Source of the DNA: Jackrogersella multiformis
Lineage: Eukaryota; Ascomycota; Sordariomycetes; Xylariales; Hypoxylaceae
Length of the DNA: 64,000 bases
Reading direction: 5' to 3'
Assembly: GCA_902806575.1 (NCBI GenBank)
Contig: CADCXD010000007.1
Location: forward strand, 1,674,001-1,738,000
The translations under genes and the position numbers were made by a program. The notes beneath the pieces are model-generated. The model made no database searches and was not told where the DNA came from. It saw only the letters and a list, made by a program, of their open reading frames with translations. This document shows positions 23,951 through 36,029 of this stretch, in pieces (positions within the stretch are counted from its first letter, which is position 1; the number at the start of each line of letters is the position of its first letter).

Positions 23951-25379
23951 ATGTGCCTCGACGTACATATACACAATACTTGTCACGAACATGACACGCG
24001 CCGCCCGAGCAGACTGAACCCGGTCACAGGCTATACAGTCTACAGCCCATGGCAGGATCCGTATCCGAGCCAGCCGTGTTCTTATCCCTATTTATTCGAG
24101 CCGATCCTCCCACATCAGTATTGCCCCTTTCACCCCGGTTGCTGTCGGCTCGAACGACAGTTCATGTGCCGGTTCGATGATGGAATTTGCCAGACGCTAG
24201 TGAAGTATCATCACTTCGTTGACGAAGGTGAAGGTGGGACAAAGGACCTTTCGTTTCTAGATGTGTATCTCGGGCATGACCCGTCCCTCATCTTCATCAT
24301 GGCCTGGTTCTTCAAAGCCGGCGTCGAGCTCGTCCTAGCTGACACGTATGAGAGCCAGATATCGCAACGCCTAGCCGAAGTGACTCGGAATGATATTAGC
24401 CGATATATCCATATACCTGATACAGCTGAGCAAGCAAGGCTTCGAGCGGACATCGCGCACTTCTCCTTTGTATCTGCTTGCGCGCGGGAGGTTCTGGGCC
24501 AATTTGCTTTGCTCTGGGATCGGAATACGGGGCCGGGCGCGTTGCCCCCGCGCCCCGGTAGTCATCCGGATCCGGAGAGCAATATGTATTTCTCAACGAA
24601 CTTGAACCTGAGGGTCGAGGGCTGGACTCGTAAAGATGATAGTGTGCCTTTTTGGCCTCAGCTAGTTCGGTTGCGGTCAGAGTTCCGAAAAGGATTCCTC
24701 CCAACCAATGATGATCCCTCTGTTGTACCATGGAGCGTGATGGAGGAGACTCAGGTAACCTCCGAGCCCATATACGCCGGTTCATCCCCAGAATTCGGTT
24801 TCGGTTCGATGCCGCAACAGCGCATTTCGAATGTATTCTTCAACCATGGTATGTTAACTGTTCCTCCCACCTCTCCTTTCCCTATCGATCGAACTTGAGA
24901 AAATTACTGACTCGGCAGAGGCTCCTGAATTCAACATGGAGGATATCATGATGGAGCGAGCGATGGAGACATCGGTTGAAAGTTCATCCTTATCTTCATC
25001 ACCGCTCTCGACCCCTCCTGCTAGCGAACTTGATTGCCAATACGAACTTGACGGGTCTGAGTCCAAGTCTAGGCCACACTCCGACTCACTCGGCGCTGGC
25101 GATGACAAAGAAGAAGACTCAATGCAAGAGGCAGAAGAATACCCGATCGAAGCCATCATAGGCCATCGTCCACGCGGTGTACCGCGTAAGCGCGTTGCAG
25201 CGTTCAAGGTGAGGTGGCTGGGAGATTGGCCTCCTAGTCAGAAGGAAACGTGGCAGCGTGTTAGCGATATTGCACCGCCTATTATTGACGAGTATTGGAA
25301 AGGGGTGTGTTCCATGAACATCAAAGCAGCACATGCGCTCAGACGGAGACGTTTAAGGCAACGTTCGGGGAAGTATTAA
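23951..25379 (+). CDS. chromodomain-containing protein
   Basis: Exons 23951-24848 and 24919-25379 (70-nt intron, GTATGT donor, GGCAG acceptor) give 452 aa from an ATG. Residues 1-75 are unusually rich in Cys, His and Tyr (CHEHD, CPFHPGCC). Residues 100-290 look folded but are not recognised. Residues 310-372 are Ser/Glu/Asp-rich. The C-terminal segment, about 373-428, reads as a chromodomain: YPIEAIIGHRP, VAAFKVRWLGDW, ETWQRVSDIAPPIIDEYW. The aromatic positions (Tyr in YPIE, Trp in VRWLG, Trp in ETW) are in the right places for a methyl-lysine cage. This suggests a chromatin-bound nuclear protein. The second chromodomain gene at 61777-63142 has the same EYW ending after its repeats. Confidence 0.82.
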
Positions 25380-26290
25380 GACGTAAGTAAGTGATTGATT
25401 TTGTTAACATTTAAGTGGCCATATATTCATTAGTTCACCGGTAAGTTGGATATTTATTTAATAAGCTAGATTGAGTAGCGTTGTATATTATATTAAATAG
25501 GTATTAAATATTTCACTGGTTTCAAGATGAGTCTATAATGCATGTCTCTCTTGATCTGCCTGTGATGGAAGGGTTGATTCGCGTCTCGATTTTGAATTTC
25601 TTCTGAGAAGTGATCACTCTTGGTCACATAGCCATAATCGTACCCCTGACCTATTTTCAAGACTGTATGTAGACTGTTCAAGTCATCATAACATCGATAG
25701 TGAATGCCGACTCGTACTGGCGTTTTGGTACCGCGCTCTCTCTCTCGCAACGTTCGGCTGTCGTGATCTAGGGTATATGTCTAACTACCTATATAAACAT
25801 AAGCGTAGCAGATACTAGTAAGCTGTTACATACCTAGGTAAATGATGACCTCAGGCTATATCAGCTATTATATTTCTTGGCATCTCCCATCTACACTACG
25901 TAGTAGTGAGATAAGTACCTACCTAGGTAGTATACACCGCCTCTATAAATGCTAGGTTAGCCAATACAAAAATGTTATTAGCCTACCTAGGTATGGTATG
26001 AAAGTTATCTCCTTATTATAAAAGCAATATTAATAATTTAGATAAGCTTCTATATGTGTGCAACTATACGTAAGTTGACAGGCCTCTTGGTTGTAACCCA
26101 TTTTAGGCTATTCGCTTAATGTCGTCGAAGAACGTCCAGTTTAGGAAATACCAGAGCATGACCCCGTGGCTAGAACCCATGGCCAGTTGAGCGTTTGAAC
26201 ATAAAAGTGATGATCGTCGCTCCGATTTTATACCAGATGGTTTTAAGCCTCATAATTATACATTTTAGAATATATCAATCGTAAGGAGCT
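25380..26290. other. intergenic region with CCTAGG palindromes
   Basis: No supported gene. TACCTAGGTA motifs near 25830, 25920 and 25985. Confidence 0.6.
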
Positions 26291-27636
26291 ATGAAAACAC
26301 TCGGCTTGGTTGTCATCCCTCTGTGGTGGGCTCTTAAGACCACCGCCGCTCCGTCGCGAGCACTAGCTGCACCGCCGGCAGAATTCACACCTAATACGAG
26401 AGTTGGTCCTGGAGGCAACAAGTACAAGGATTCACCACACTTTAGGGTCTATGATGCAGCAAGCGACTCCGTTTCCAACGCTGTACTCCAGACTCTGGAA
26501 TCTGCCTATGATTGCTTCGTGGTCCGCCAAGGGTGGCGATCAACTGGCCTGTCATTTAATCAGGATAACGACAACGGGCCGTGGTACAAGATGAACGTTT
26601 ATGACGTGGATGACCTGGGAGCCAACACGGCTGCAAACACTGGGACGGATAGTACAACAGGGCTAAGTTACCTGAACGTTGTGACGGAATGGATGAACAC
26701 GCCCTCGATCACGGTTCAGTTAGTTATCCTACTTGCGCGCCTTACGTAAACTCCTCTTCCGTTTCTAATCAAATTTGTGACAGTGAGTTCGGACACGCTT
26801 TGACTTACGCCGAGCGGTACTGGGTCGACCAGGGGCGCACTGGAGCTTGGTGGGAGACGGTGGCCAATTTTGTCGCTGATACATTCATCACCTCTTCGAT
26901 ATGCGCGGATTCGAGAGCGAAGTATAATCAGGCTAGCGGTGACACTCTCATTAACCTGAACAAAGTCATTAGCGACTCATACCAAGTTATCGTAGATGGG
27001 TCAAGTGGGACTGGGAACTATTATGAAGCCTGGCCTTTCTTAGCTTATGTCGCAAATAACCCGGATAAATACGACGGCTTGGGCATGGCAAACTTCCCGA
27101 ATGTATGGAGGAAGTACAAGCGGAACAGCAACGAGACGCCTCTGCACATTCTAGGTCAGCTTGCTGCTCCCACCACAATTCAAACCGTCGTCGGTCGTTA
27201 CTGGGCTCGGATGGCGTACGTCGACATCGGACACGAAAAGGCGAGGGCTCTTTTTGAACGACAGAGGAATGAATTAAACTATGCGAACTTGGATTCGCAG
27301 GGTGGTGGGAAATATCGTGTCAAAGCTGCACGGCAGCCGCGTTACATGGGCGCCAACATCATCCCGCTCAAAGCAACTGGGACATCAGTCAGTGTTGCGG
27401 TGACTGCCACGGCACCATATACGGCTACTCTAGCAATCAAAGCTTCGAATGGGGCCGTTCGGTACGTCGCGGTGGTGGATAACAAGGCGCAAGTGACCCT
27501 GGCTAGAGGGGAGGAGGCCAGCTTGGTGGTTGTCAACACACCTAGCACGCTCTATCTTTACGATCCTTTCTCTCTTACTAGTGACGTGAGTCGAGGCCTG
27601 GACTACCAGCTGCAGCTTACGGGTGCGAGTGCGTAA
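26291..27636 (+). CDS. secreted protein with HExxH motif, DUF6055-like, possible metallopeptidase
   Basis: Exons 26291-26718 and 26784-27636 (65-nt intron with a TTCTAATC branch site) give 426 aa. A signal peptide is evident (MKTLGLVVIPLWWALKTTAA). Splicing joins ITV to HEFGHALTYAERYW, creating an HExxH zinc-binding motif at residues 143-147; neither exon alone encodes it. Upstream lies a conserved segment with YDCFVVRQGWRS and GLSYLNVV. Downstream are ETVANFVAD, YEAWPFLAYVANNPDKYDGL, and a C-terminal beta-rich region from about residue 330. The overall pattern resembles proteins annotated as DUF6055, many secreted and HExxH-bearing. Peptidase activity is inferred from the motif and is not proven for the family. 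Confidence in the gene is higher than in the function. Confidence 0.82.
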
Positions 27637-27874
27637 ATTCCATAGCTTGCTTAGAGAAGATCTTCTAGTAGTAGAATGAATGACTTTCACTGCATTGGTA
27701 CCCCCTGAAAATACCTACTAACTTATGTGAAGATGTGCTAATTAATAATCGAGAACATAATAATTTACTGTAATGCTTTTGAACTTGTGTAGATAATATT
27801 GAAGAGATACTGAATATATAAAAAATAAGGTAAAAAATGTGAAGAAAAAGATTTTGTAATAAAAGGAGGTGGAG
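27637..27874. other. short intergenic gap
   Basis: AT-rich 3' flank; nothing recognised. Confidence 0.5.
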
Positions 27875-28150
27875 AAAAAAAATAACCCTCCTCAAGGCCC
27901 AACCGATCCTGTTATTTGAGTCCCTTGGATCGCTGCTGCGCCCCCCTACTCACGATTCTCGGGGTACTTAGTTTGCGACTCATTCGATCCTTGCTAGAAT
28001 GCTGGGTACCGGTATTCATGAAAGCAAGCAACCGCGTCGTGTCTGAGGCTGGTGAGAAGGCAATGGAAAAATCCTCATCCAGTGGGACTCGAATGGTGGC
28101 CCTCTAGATTTACGTTGCCCAACTCAAACCACTAGACCATTCGACTCACT
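27875..28150 (-). mobile_element. probable tRNA-derived SINE
   Basis: On the minus strand a tRNA-like head carries a box A, TGGTCTAGTGG (28139-28129), and a box B, CATTCGAGTCC (28095-28085), 33 bases apart, as in RNA polymerase III internal promoters. The T and acceptor stems do not pair, so it is not a working tRNA. The head runs on into about 200 bases of unrelated sequence and ends at a run of eight T (27882-27875), a typical Pol III terminator. The size, about 275 bases, and this head-body-T-run layout fit a SINE. Copy number elsewhere is unknown. Confidence 0.6.
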
Positions 28151-28595
28151 CAGCCTTTGGGACATGGTAATTGGGTTGTTATTTTAGATATATAAGTCTT
28201 TGTTCGGTTGGGGTGAGTCACGGTCACGTTGCTATAGTCGCGTTTTTCTCCTGACGCGTCCTGCCCAAGGCACCGTAACCCACCTACCAAGTATGTAAGT
28301 AGAACACTAGGTACATCTACCGCTACCTATTGCTTGAGTTACCTGATTTTACAAGTCACCTGCCATGTCACTTCCCATCAGATCCTTTCTTTGAATGTAT
28401 ATTAACGGCTGTAAGGGTGAATCAACTTCTAGCGACTACCATCCATAAAATCTCCAGGGCTTCCTCCATGAAGCTCTCTAACATTTTGGAAAGGTCACCA
28501 CTGGATACTCTTACGGCATGCTACTAGCTGGTGGAGTCTCCTCGTGATTAACATTATCGAAGACACAAATTTCTAACGTTTGAATCTATCTCTGG

Positions 28596-30397
28596 TTACT
28601 CCACATCCTTAATGGGGAACACTTTGACTGCTTTGTTCGCCTGGATAATTGCCTCCCTTGCCCCTGGCCAGACTCTTCGTTTCCCCGTTTCGAAGAATCG
28701 AAATGCGTGAGCAGTTTCAACTCCATGGTTCATTAGGTTGTACATCTCCCGATCCTGGAACCAAAATTTCCACCCTTTCCATCCCCAACCAAGGTTCTCC
28801 ATCCCCGTGCCCGCAGCTTCGTGAAGAAACCCCTGGAACTCCTACTGCTTGACCATCGAGACGTTTATACCGTTATCAAGTCTCCATCTCGAAGCTACCC
28901 AGTCGTGATGAGCATCGACTTGCTTCTCCATGTCGTCTCGAGATGGAATCGGATGTGCGCCCCGCCATATGTTGCTCACCGCCATCGAGGTCACGTCCGA
29001 GAAAGAGAAGCCATTATTCTTGCCGAATGCTGAATAGCACAAGAGGCACACCGAATCGGCGTACTTTGGAGGGAACAAATTCATCCACAGCCTAGCGATT
29101 GGCTTGCCGCCATAGTTTGGTGGACGACTTGTCTCGACAAAAGGGGCGACGCCAAAGTCTGCCGAGTAACCTGTGGCGCATATTACAGCATCAACGCCGT
29201 CGAGTACAGTGCCGTCGTCAAACTCAATCGAATGTGACCCCACGAATCGTTTTAGCCCATGTAGTGACGTTAAAGTCCCGTCCTTAAATGAGGTGATGAT
29301 ATTCTCGCCTGTGCTAGGTACAGACAAGGTGATCGAGGGAAATGGTGTAACTCGCCAGGTCGGGTCGAGTCGGCCCCAGGTTGAACGCATAATATATCGG
29401 CACCCCAAGTCTGCGATAATTCTTGCGGTGTTGGGAAACTTTCGCTGCAAGAACATAGTCATTTGTCTCCTTCGTCGGGTAACTATGAGATCGGCGGGGG
29501 TCCCGTTTCTCCATTTCTTCATGATCATCATCCCTCGGCGATGAGAGGCATAAACCTTCGCCGCAACCGGGACTAGCTCACTTATTATGTCTCCCGCAGT
29601 GCTTCCTACACCAACCACAACGACCTTCTTGCCTTTGAAATTACCAGAACTATTATATATATTAATCAAGTGATGGATACTCGAAAGTTGCCGCTCTGAC
29701 TTACCTTCCATGGTAGGCCTGGGAGTGAATCACTATGCCTTCGAAATTTTCACGGCCTTCGAGCTCTGGCATCTTGGGCTTCGTCTGATACCCGTGGCAA
29801 AACACAACCTTATCATACTCCAACACATGTAGCTTGCCGTCGATAACTACCTCTATATGCCACTTTGTATCTTCGTCATTCCTAACTGCCCGTTTTAAGG
29901 ATGCGTTGAAGACAATGTCCTTAAACATGTCGAAATGCTCGGCATAAGACTCCATATACTCTTGAAAGTTGGCCTGCGAAAGGTAGTGCGGATATTCTAG
30001 AAGGTCATTAGAGTTTAGGCATTATGAATATACAAGGGGACTTACTATCTGGCATGGGATAGTCCGTCATTCCACAGGTATATTTACTGATGTTCGCCTC
30101 GGTAGCTAAGATCCATTGTGAGCAATACACATAGATCCCAAAGCAGCCTCATAGCCTCACATCGTAAAGCTGTTGTCACTGCTGGGTCGTCGGAATAAGC
30201 CCAGAGACCACCGACCTGGTTCCGCCTCTCATATACCGTGACTTTGAAGCCATCTTCGCGTAATATTTTTAACATAGACAGCCCGGATGAGCCTAGAAGT
30301 TGGCGTTAGCGTAGGCGGCGCCGGTTATCATTTGGATACTGGCTTTACCCGCGCCGATGATTGCTACCGTGGGATGTTCTTCCGTCGAAACAGCCAT
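28596..30397 (-). pseudogene. flavin-containing monooxygenase gene with a premature stop
   Basis: Five exons join in frame: 30397-30349, 30292-30161, 30105-30046, 29996-29705 and 29649-28596; the introns are 49-56 nt. The product would be 528 aa. The FAD-binding GAGSSG (residues 15-20) is completed across the first splice. The FMO signature FEGIVIHSQAYHG precedes the second dinucleotide motif GVGSTAGD, and ATGYSADF follows. One in-frame TAG (28844-28842) interrupts the gene after 446 codons. The following 82 codons continue the family pattern (EFQGFLHEAAGTG, GWGWKGWKFWFQDRE, WPGAREAI). The expected codon is probably TGG; TGG to TAG equals CpA to TpA on the other strand, consistent with RIP. 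It may be a recent pseudogene, a truncated allele or a sequencing error. Substrate unknown. Confidence 0.82.
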
Positions 30398-31229
30398 TTT
30401 AACGTCTTAAAGGAAGATCACAATAAAGCGCCACTCTGATAGACGAGGTGTTGTCGCCAACTTTGTACGGTCCGGAAATTCAATTTACACCCTTATAACT
30501 TGTTGCACAATAATCGAGGTTTGGTGGCTGAACGGAGCTACCAGATGGATTATTTAATGTCAACTACCAACTATATATATCCTTAGGTAGGTAGGTATTG
30601 ATATATGGACATCGTGTCAGTCATGTCCTTCATCCTACGACCAACACCCCTCGAATAAAAAAATGTGTTGGTGGGGAGGATAGGGGCCGGAGATCTGAAT
30701 CCTTCAAACAGTGCTCGGAACTACTACATCGGTATATAGTATTATTGCATATATACTACGCTTAACTTGAATGTATATGCACTCATACCTTCAAATATAG
30801 AGCTGATATTGGATTCTAATAATAGCACACACTAACCCAATGGGATAAAAAAGTCCGCCCTAGTCCGCCCTATCCGCAGTTCATTCTGATTTCTACCTAG
30901 GTACTTTAGCTTCATAAGATTTAGAGGCATAAAGCTAACGGGTTATATCATAGAAGTGATTATCAGTTAGATGCCTCACAATTTTTCCGATTTTATAGGC
31001 TGGGTCCTAAGGTATCAGAACGTATAAGATAGAATATATATAGCGAACCCCGTATCAAAATATTCATGACGGGTTTGTCTCGGGAGAACTTTGCATGATG
31101 TAGGATTTCTAGGAACACCTGAGGTCGATATGCCTGGAATATCAGGCAGTACATCCTACAGACACTCATTGTCGTTCTTCAGCCGACATGACTAGAATGT
31201 TATAAAACACTCACCAAACTACATCAAAA
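30398..31229. other. intergenic between divergent genes
   Basis: No gene recognised; AT-rich, with scattered TAGGTA motifs. Confidence 0.6.
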
Positions 31230-33223
31230 ATGGACTCGTGTACTACGTGCCGCAACCTCGAGCCTCTACCAGGTTTCTCTGCTGGCTTTATCACGGGCGG
31301 CACTGGTCACGATTTGGAGGACTCGGGATCTTCTTGTCGGTTATGTTCGATTCTCTGGGAAGGCCTAACAGCCTTCTGCTTGGAAAGCCCAGGCACAGTT
31401 CGGTGGATGGCACTTCGTCAAGAGGCAGACTCATTCCGTCTTCAGTACAAACAGTCGGAAGAAAAAAATTGGATAGGCCTTCATTTCTACACGAAAGACT
31501 GTAGGTAACAGCATCAACTCATTTAAGAATCCATAGCTATACCTTTCAGATGTCTGTAAAATACTGTGCCTGCTAACACTCTACGCCAGCGCGAGATCCG
31601 CTATCTGATATTTTCAAGCCTAGCAGCGACCTCGAGCCGAATATTGCATGTGAGAAGTACCTTTCGCAAATGAACGGTTGGGTTGATTCTTGCAATGACA
31701 ATCATGGCGCCTGCAAGAGTCGTCTCAGCAACAATTATCTTCCCACTAGAGTATTAGATGTTTCGCGCGACCCGGATAACGTGTTTTTATACGAGCCAGG
31801 TGGGAGTGATAAGGGCCCCTATATAGCGCTTAGCCATTGTTGGGGAGGTATTGTTCCTATCGTGACTACCGCGAAGACTCTAGAGAGCTTCAAAACGGGA
31901 ATCTCGATTGAGTTATTCCCCAAGACATTTCAGGACGCGATATTCATTACGCGACAGCTCGAGTGCCGCTACCTTTGGATCGATTCTCTTTGTATCATCC
32001 AGAATAGTATCGAAGATTGGAAGAATGAAGCCTCACGCATGGCGGATGTATACGGCAATTCCTACGTCACCATCTCAGCTACTGCATCGATTAACAGTCG
32101 CGGTGGACTATTTTATCGGCACGATCCACAAGATGCTAGGCATACAGTTGAGCGTTACGATGGGAATGACGAAAGTATAAGAGTGGCTGTACGTCCTGCC
32201 TTGGAACATGCTCCTTATTTCGCTAGTAGCCCATATGGCCTAGAATCCTCCGTGCAGGCTCCCTTGCTTGAAAGGTCTTGGTGTTTTCAAGGTTAGTGAT
32301 TTCGATTAGCTTTCTCAAACACGTAGTTATTAGTATTTACTAACACGGATACTACAGAGTATCTTCTAGCACCCCGCGTATTATCGTTCACTCAATGGGA
32401 ATTGCTTTGGTTATGTCTCTCTAAGCGGGCATGCAACTGCGGCGAGTATAGCGAGGACATGCGTGAGATTGTCTCTTCGAGCGATCTCAAAGCCAGATTC
32501 GATACACAATTCCACAGTGCTTCTCCAGACGATCTACATCGGCTATGGCATGATATCGTCGAAGCATATATCCTGAAGGGGTTGACGTACGATACAGACA
32601 GACTTCCCGCCTTGGCCGGAATTGCTCAGGTTTTCTCCAAAAGGGGTCTCGGTCGATATGTGAATGGTCTCTGGAAGCCCACGTTTATTTATGACCTCTT
32701 CTGGGGTGTCAATTGGGCATTCGCCAACAATTCTGGTATTGTTGCAAAGCGTAGCATGGATAAAACGATGCCGTCGTGGTCGTGGGCATCCGTATCTGGC
32801 TCATTCCTATATACCCGTAGCAAAATTGTGTTTGAGGGTATCAAGGTTCTTGATATCTCCTACGAACCGGAAATATCTAACCCGCTGGCAGAAATTTGCG
32901 CCAAGATCATCACTATTCGTGGTGTATTGACCCAGGCTCGTGCTTGGGGCGGAGACGATTACGAGCAAAATCCAAGCAACAACCATCGGCGGATCCAAGT
33001 CCCCCACATGCAGGAACACAATTGGCTTATAGATGTTGCACCAGAACTTGCTTGCAGAGCCGATAATCCTATGGATGTTTATATTCTTCGTGGTACAGAA
33101 GGTCCGGGACATGTCCTTCGCCGCATCGAGGGAACCGCGTCCACATATCGGCGGCTAGGTCTCATAGAACAATATCCACCCAATTCGAACACGGTCGATG
33201 CTACAACGATCCAACTGGCATAA
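31230..33223 (+). CDS. HET-domain (heterokaryon incompatibility) protein
   Basis: Exons 31230-31500, 31590-32291 and 32358-33223 give 612 aa; introns are 89 nt (TGCTAACAC branch) and 66 nt. The N-terminus has CxxC and CRLC pairs. The HET domain spans about residues 168-325 and has its three hallmark blocks: YIALSHCWGG, CRYLWIDSLCIIQ and ERSWCFQE, the last formed across the second splice. The C-terminal 280 residues follow the usual unassigned region, including RLPALAGIA and PSWSWASVSG. HET proteins trigger regulated cell death in vegetative incompatibility or related self/non-self reactions; most genomic copies, like this one, have no assigned partner. No NACHT, WD40 or other fused module is present. 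No frame damage was seen. Confidence 0.93.
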
Positions 33224-33901
33224 TATATAAGACGGCAGTGAATTAAATGTTCGGCATTGAAACCATGAGGCAAGTTTGGGGAAATTATACTTCTAGAGTA
33301 GAGGTTAGGGGCAGAGTGAGAAAGTATGAGAGGACGGCTAGAGCTTTTATCTCTTATATAGCCACCTAAAAACTTGGTACTCGATGGTGATATTGTAGCT
33401 AAATGCATAATGCTATAATTTCAACCTTGCCATTTAAAATAGTTAACCAAATGTAGAGAGGAAACTTAACTACCTATAACACAGTTCTTTCATATCGACT
33501 CGCTAAAGAATACGACGATGCACCTATGCATCAAATATACCACTTACACTTAACTGGATAACTGAGTTCGGTCATATTTCATATCTCCCTATCATTTATA
33601 TTGGAATTAAACAAAGTATTGCGCAAGATACTTAAACTTGATTGGCGCGCTTGATACTACTCACCCACCGGTAATATGGCTAGAATGGAGATATATTAAG
33701 TGGTGCTTTTCAAGACGGCACTTGAAACCGATGATACTATGAGAGAAATACATTAGCCGTTCTATGTGTACTATTTGAGAACTAGAACCGAGCTGCCAGT
33801 TCAGCAGAATATCCAACATCAAGTTACATCCAAGGCTTAATAACACTCGACTTCACCTCTCCTCCCGGACGGATAGTCTGATCGACGTTGACGAATTCAA
33901 G
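33224..33901. other. intergenic region
   Basis: No supported gene; ordinary AT-leaning flank. Confidence 0.6.
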
Positions 33902-35277
33902 ATGCGATCATATTGGACTTTCTTATTAGCAGGCGTCGGCTCTCTTTTGCCCACCGCTTCTGCGTTGCTCCGGTTCTCATGCTCCCAACTCGTGGTTGAG
34001 CGTCTCGACCCCTTGGTAAACCCAGGGGTTGTCGGTTCACCTCATCTCCACCAAATTATCGGCGGAGTACGTATGCGGGTTTTGACCTCAAGCTGTAGGA
34101 ATTAAATTACTAACGAAGCAAAAATATTAGAATTCCTTTAACGCATCGATGGATCCTAAGACCCTGGATATCCCTGGCTCGGCTACTTGCACTACTTGCA
34201 CCTTCGCAGAGGATTTCTCTAATTATTGGACGGCAGTGATGTTCTTTCGTGCGCGTAATGGGACTTACAAACGCGTTCAGCAGAAGGGTAATGTGTACTT
34301 TGAAGAGTCAAACGGTGGCATGACGATCTATTATATACCGAGTTACAATAACACGAAGGCTACCGCGTTCAAGCCGGTAAGTTGTATCGAATTCTATAAC
34401 GCAGCAGAGCACATCAAACTCACATTTTGCTAAGGGGTTTCGAATGATTACTGGCGACCCTACAATACGCATCGAGGAAGAGGCAAGGAGATATCGGCAA
34501 CTTACATAGTAAGTTATTCCCATACTCACCCCTTTTCTCCACTTCGGGTCTGAGTTTCATGCTTTGAAATATTATAAACTAATTACGTTCGTGTGTTATC
34601 ATAGTACTTGCCTTCAAGATCCCATGACACGAACAAATGAGACCCTGGATATGCCAAAGGAGCCATGCCCGGCAGGCATCATGGCTAATTTGCGTTTCCC
34701 GACGTGAGTAACCAAGCATGCCTAAGGTCGGAAAAAAAAAGAATTTTCATGAATCGCCTAATAAGATATCTAGTTGCTGGGATGGCGTTAACCTGGATTC
34801 GCCCAATCATGCTAGCCATGTCTCGTACCCTGAGAGTGGTACGTTCGAGGAAGGTAGTCCTTGCCCAGCAAGTCACCCCGTTAAGATCCCGCAGCTTTTC
34901 TACGAAATCATTTGGGACACAACGCCGTTCAACGATAAATCTGAATGGCCAGAGGACGGCTCGCAGCCCTTCGTCTGGAGCTACGGCGACGCCACAGGCC
35001 TTGGGAATCATGGTGATTACATGTTTGGCTGGAAAGGCAACGCACTACAGATCGCAATGGATACAAACTGCAATGGATTCAAATGCCCTGAGCTTGGATA
35101 TCAGGAAATTAGAGAAGGTAACAAGTGCATAAAGGAACGAGTAGTGGATGAGGACATTGATGGCTGTAAGTATTTTTCTACGCGACTATATTTCCTAGCT
35201 AACTTAAGATTGTAGGGCTCACAGAGCTTCCGGGTGGCATGCCAGTCACCGATGCGAGCGGGAAGCCCATTTTCTAG
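33902..35277 (+). CDS. DUF1996-family secreted protein
   Basis: Six exons join in frame to 345 aa: 33902-34066, 34131-34376, 34435-34508, 34605-34703, 34774-35165 and 35216-35277. Introns are 50-96 nt with consensus GT/AG ends. A signal peptide (to about ASA, residue 20) precedes LLRFSCSQLVVERLDPLVNP. Conserved DUF1996 blocks follow: HLHQIIGG, CTTCTFAEDFSNYW, MTIYYIPSY, FKPGFRMITGD, CPAGI, CWDGVNLDSPNHASHVSYP, CPASHPVKIPQLFYEIIWDT, WPEDGSQPFVWSYGD and HGDYMFGWKGNALQIAMD. The family is widespread in fungi, secreted, and without a proved activity. No WSC or CBM module is fused here. Its broken paralogue is at 3559-4842. Confidence 0.93.
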
Positions 35278-36029
35278 ACACTTCCAGATTAGTAATAGAA
35301 TAGAATAATTAGGGACTAGGTAACCGGGCGAATGGGATGGAATTTCCTTGAGCATATTATATCGTGTTGAGTCTCAATTTATATACCAACTAATAAATGC
35401 TGTAGGAATTCCAAAGTGCCCTGTGACTCTCTAGTTGTTTAAGGGGGTAGTAAACGTATGTTATAAATAATTACCTAGAGTTTAACAAGCTTACTCATAG
35501 GAAAATATGGATAAGTTGAGTTATTCACTTTTATTAACGTATGAATAAGTGATTTTAGGTATTAATATCTTATCCTCGAGCTTTGATTTGAACTTAGGAA
35601 AAGGGCAACCATGTTTATTGTCACTGACTATCCTACTAATCAATATGGTGCAAGGTATCCTCGGTATATTAGTATAATACCGCTACTTGACTGCTATGAG
35701 ATTTTGGGAATGCTATAGCGTATGTCTCTTTGTTTTTAGTTGCGGCTGGAGTGTTCTAGATTGTTTCCGGAACTGTCGTTCATTGTCACTCGGTAATCAA
35801 TCTGTGACAATTTCAATTGTCTTGTACAAGCAAAGATATACAAAGAAATCTGATTATTTAGCTTTTGAAACAAGAAAAGAAAAGCATATAGAGATTGTTA
35901 CCGCTAAATAGCTATTGCTCAAGTACCTTATAAGACGTCTAGGCCTTATTCAGAATACCTACGGATGGCTTTGCGACCATATAGTTTTCGGTTATTACCC
36001 CATGAGATAAAAACTATAATGTCATAATC
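35278..36029. other. intergenic region
   Basis: No supported gene; AT-rich. Confidence 0.6.

Noticed and set aside
27875..28150. Intact tRNA gene
   Set aside because: Box A and box B are present but acceptor and T stems do not pair; the element continues well past a tRNA.
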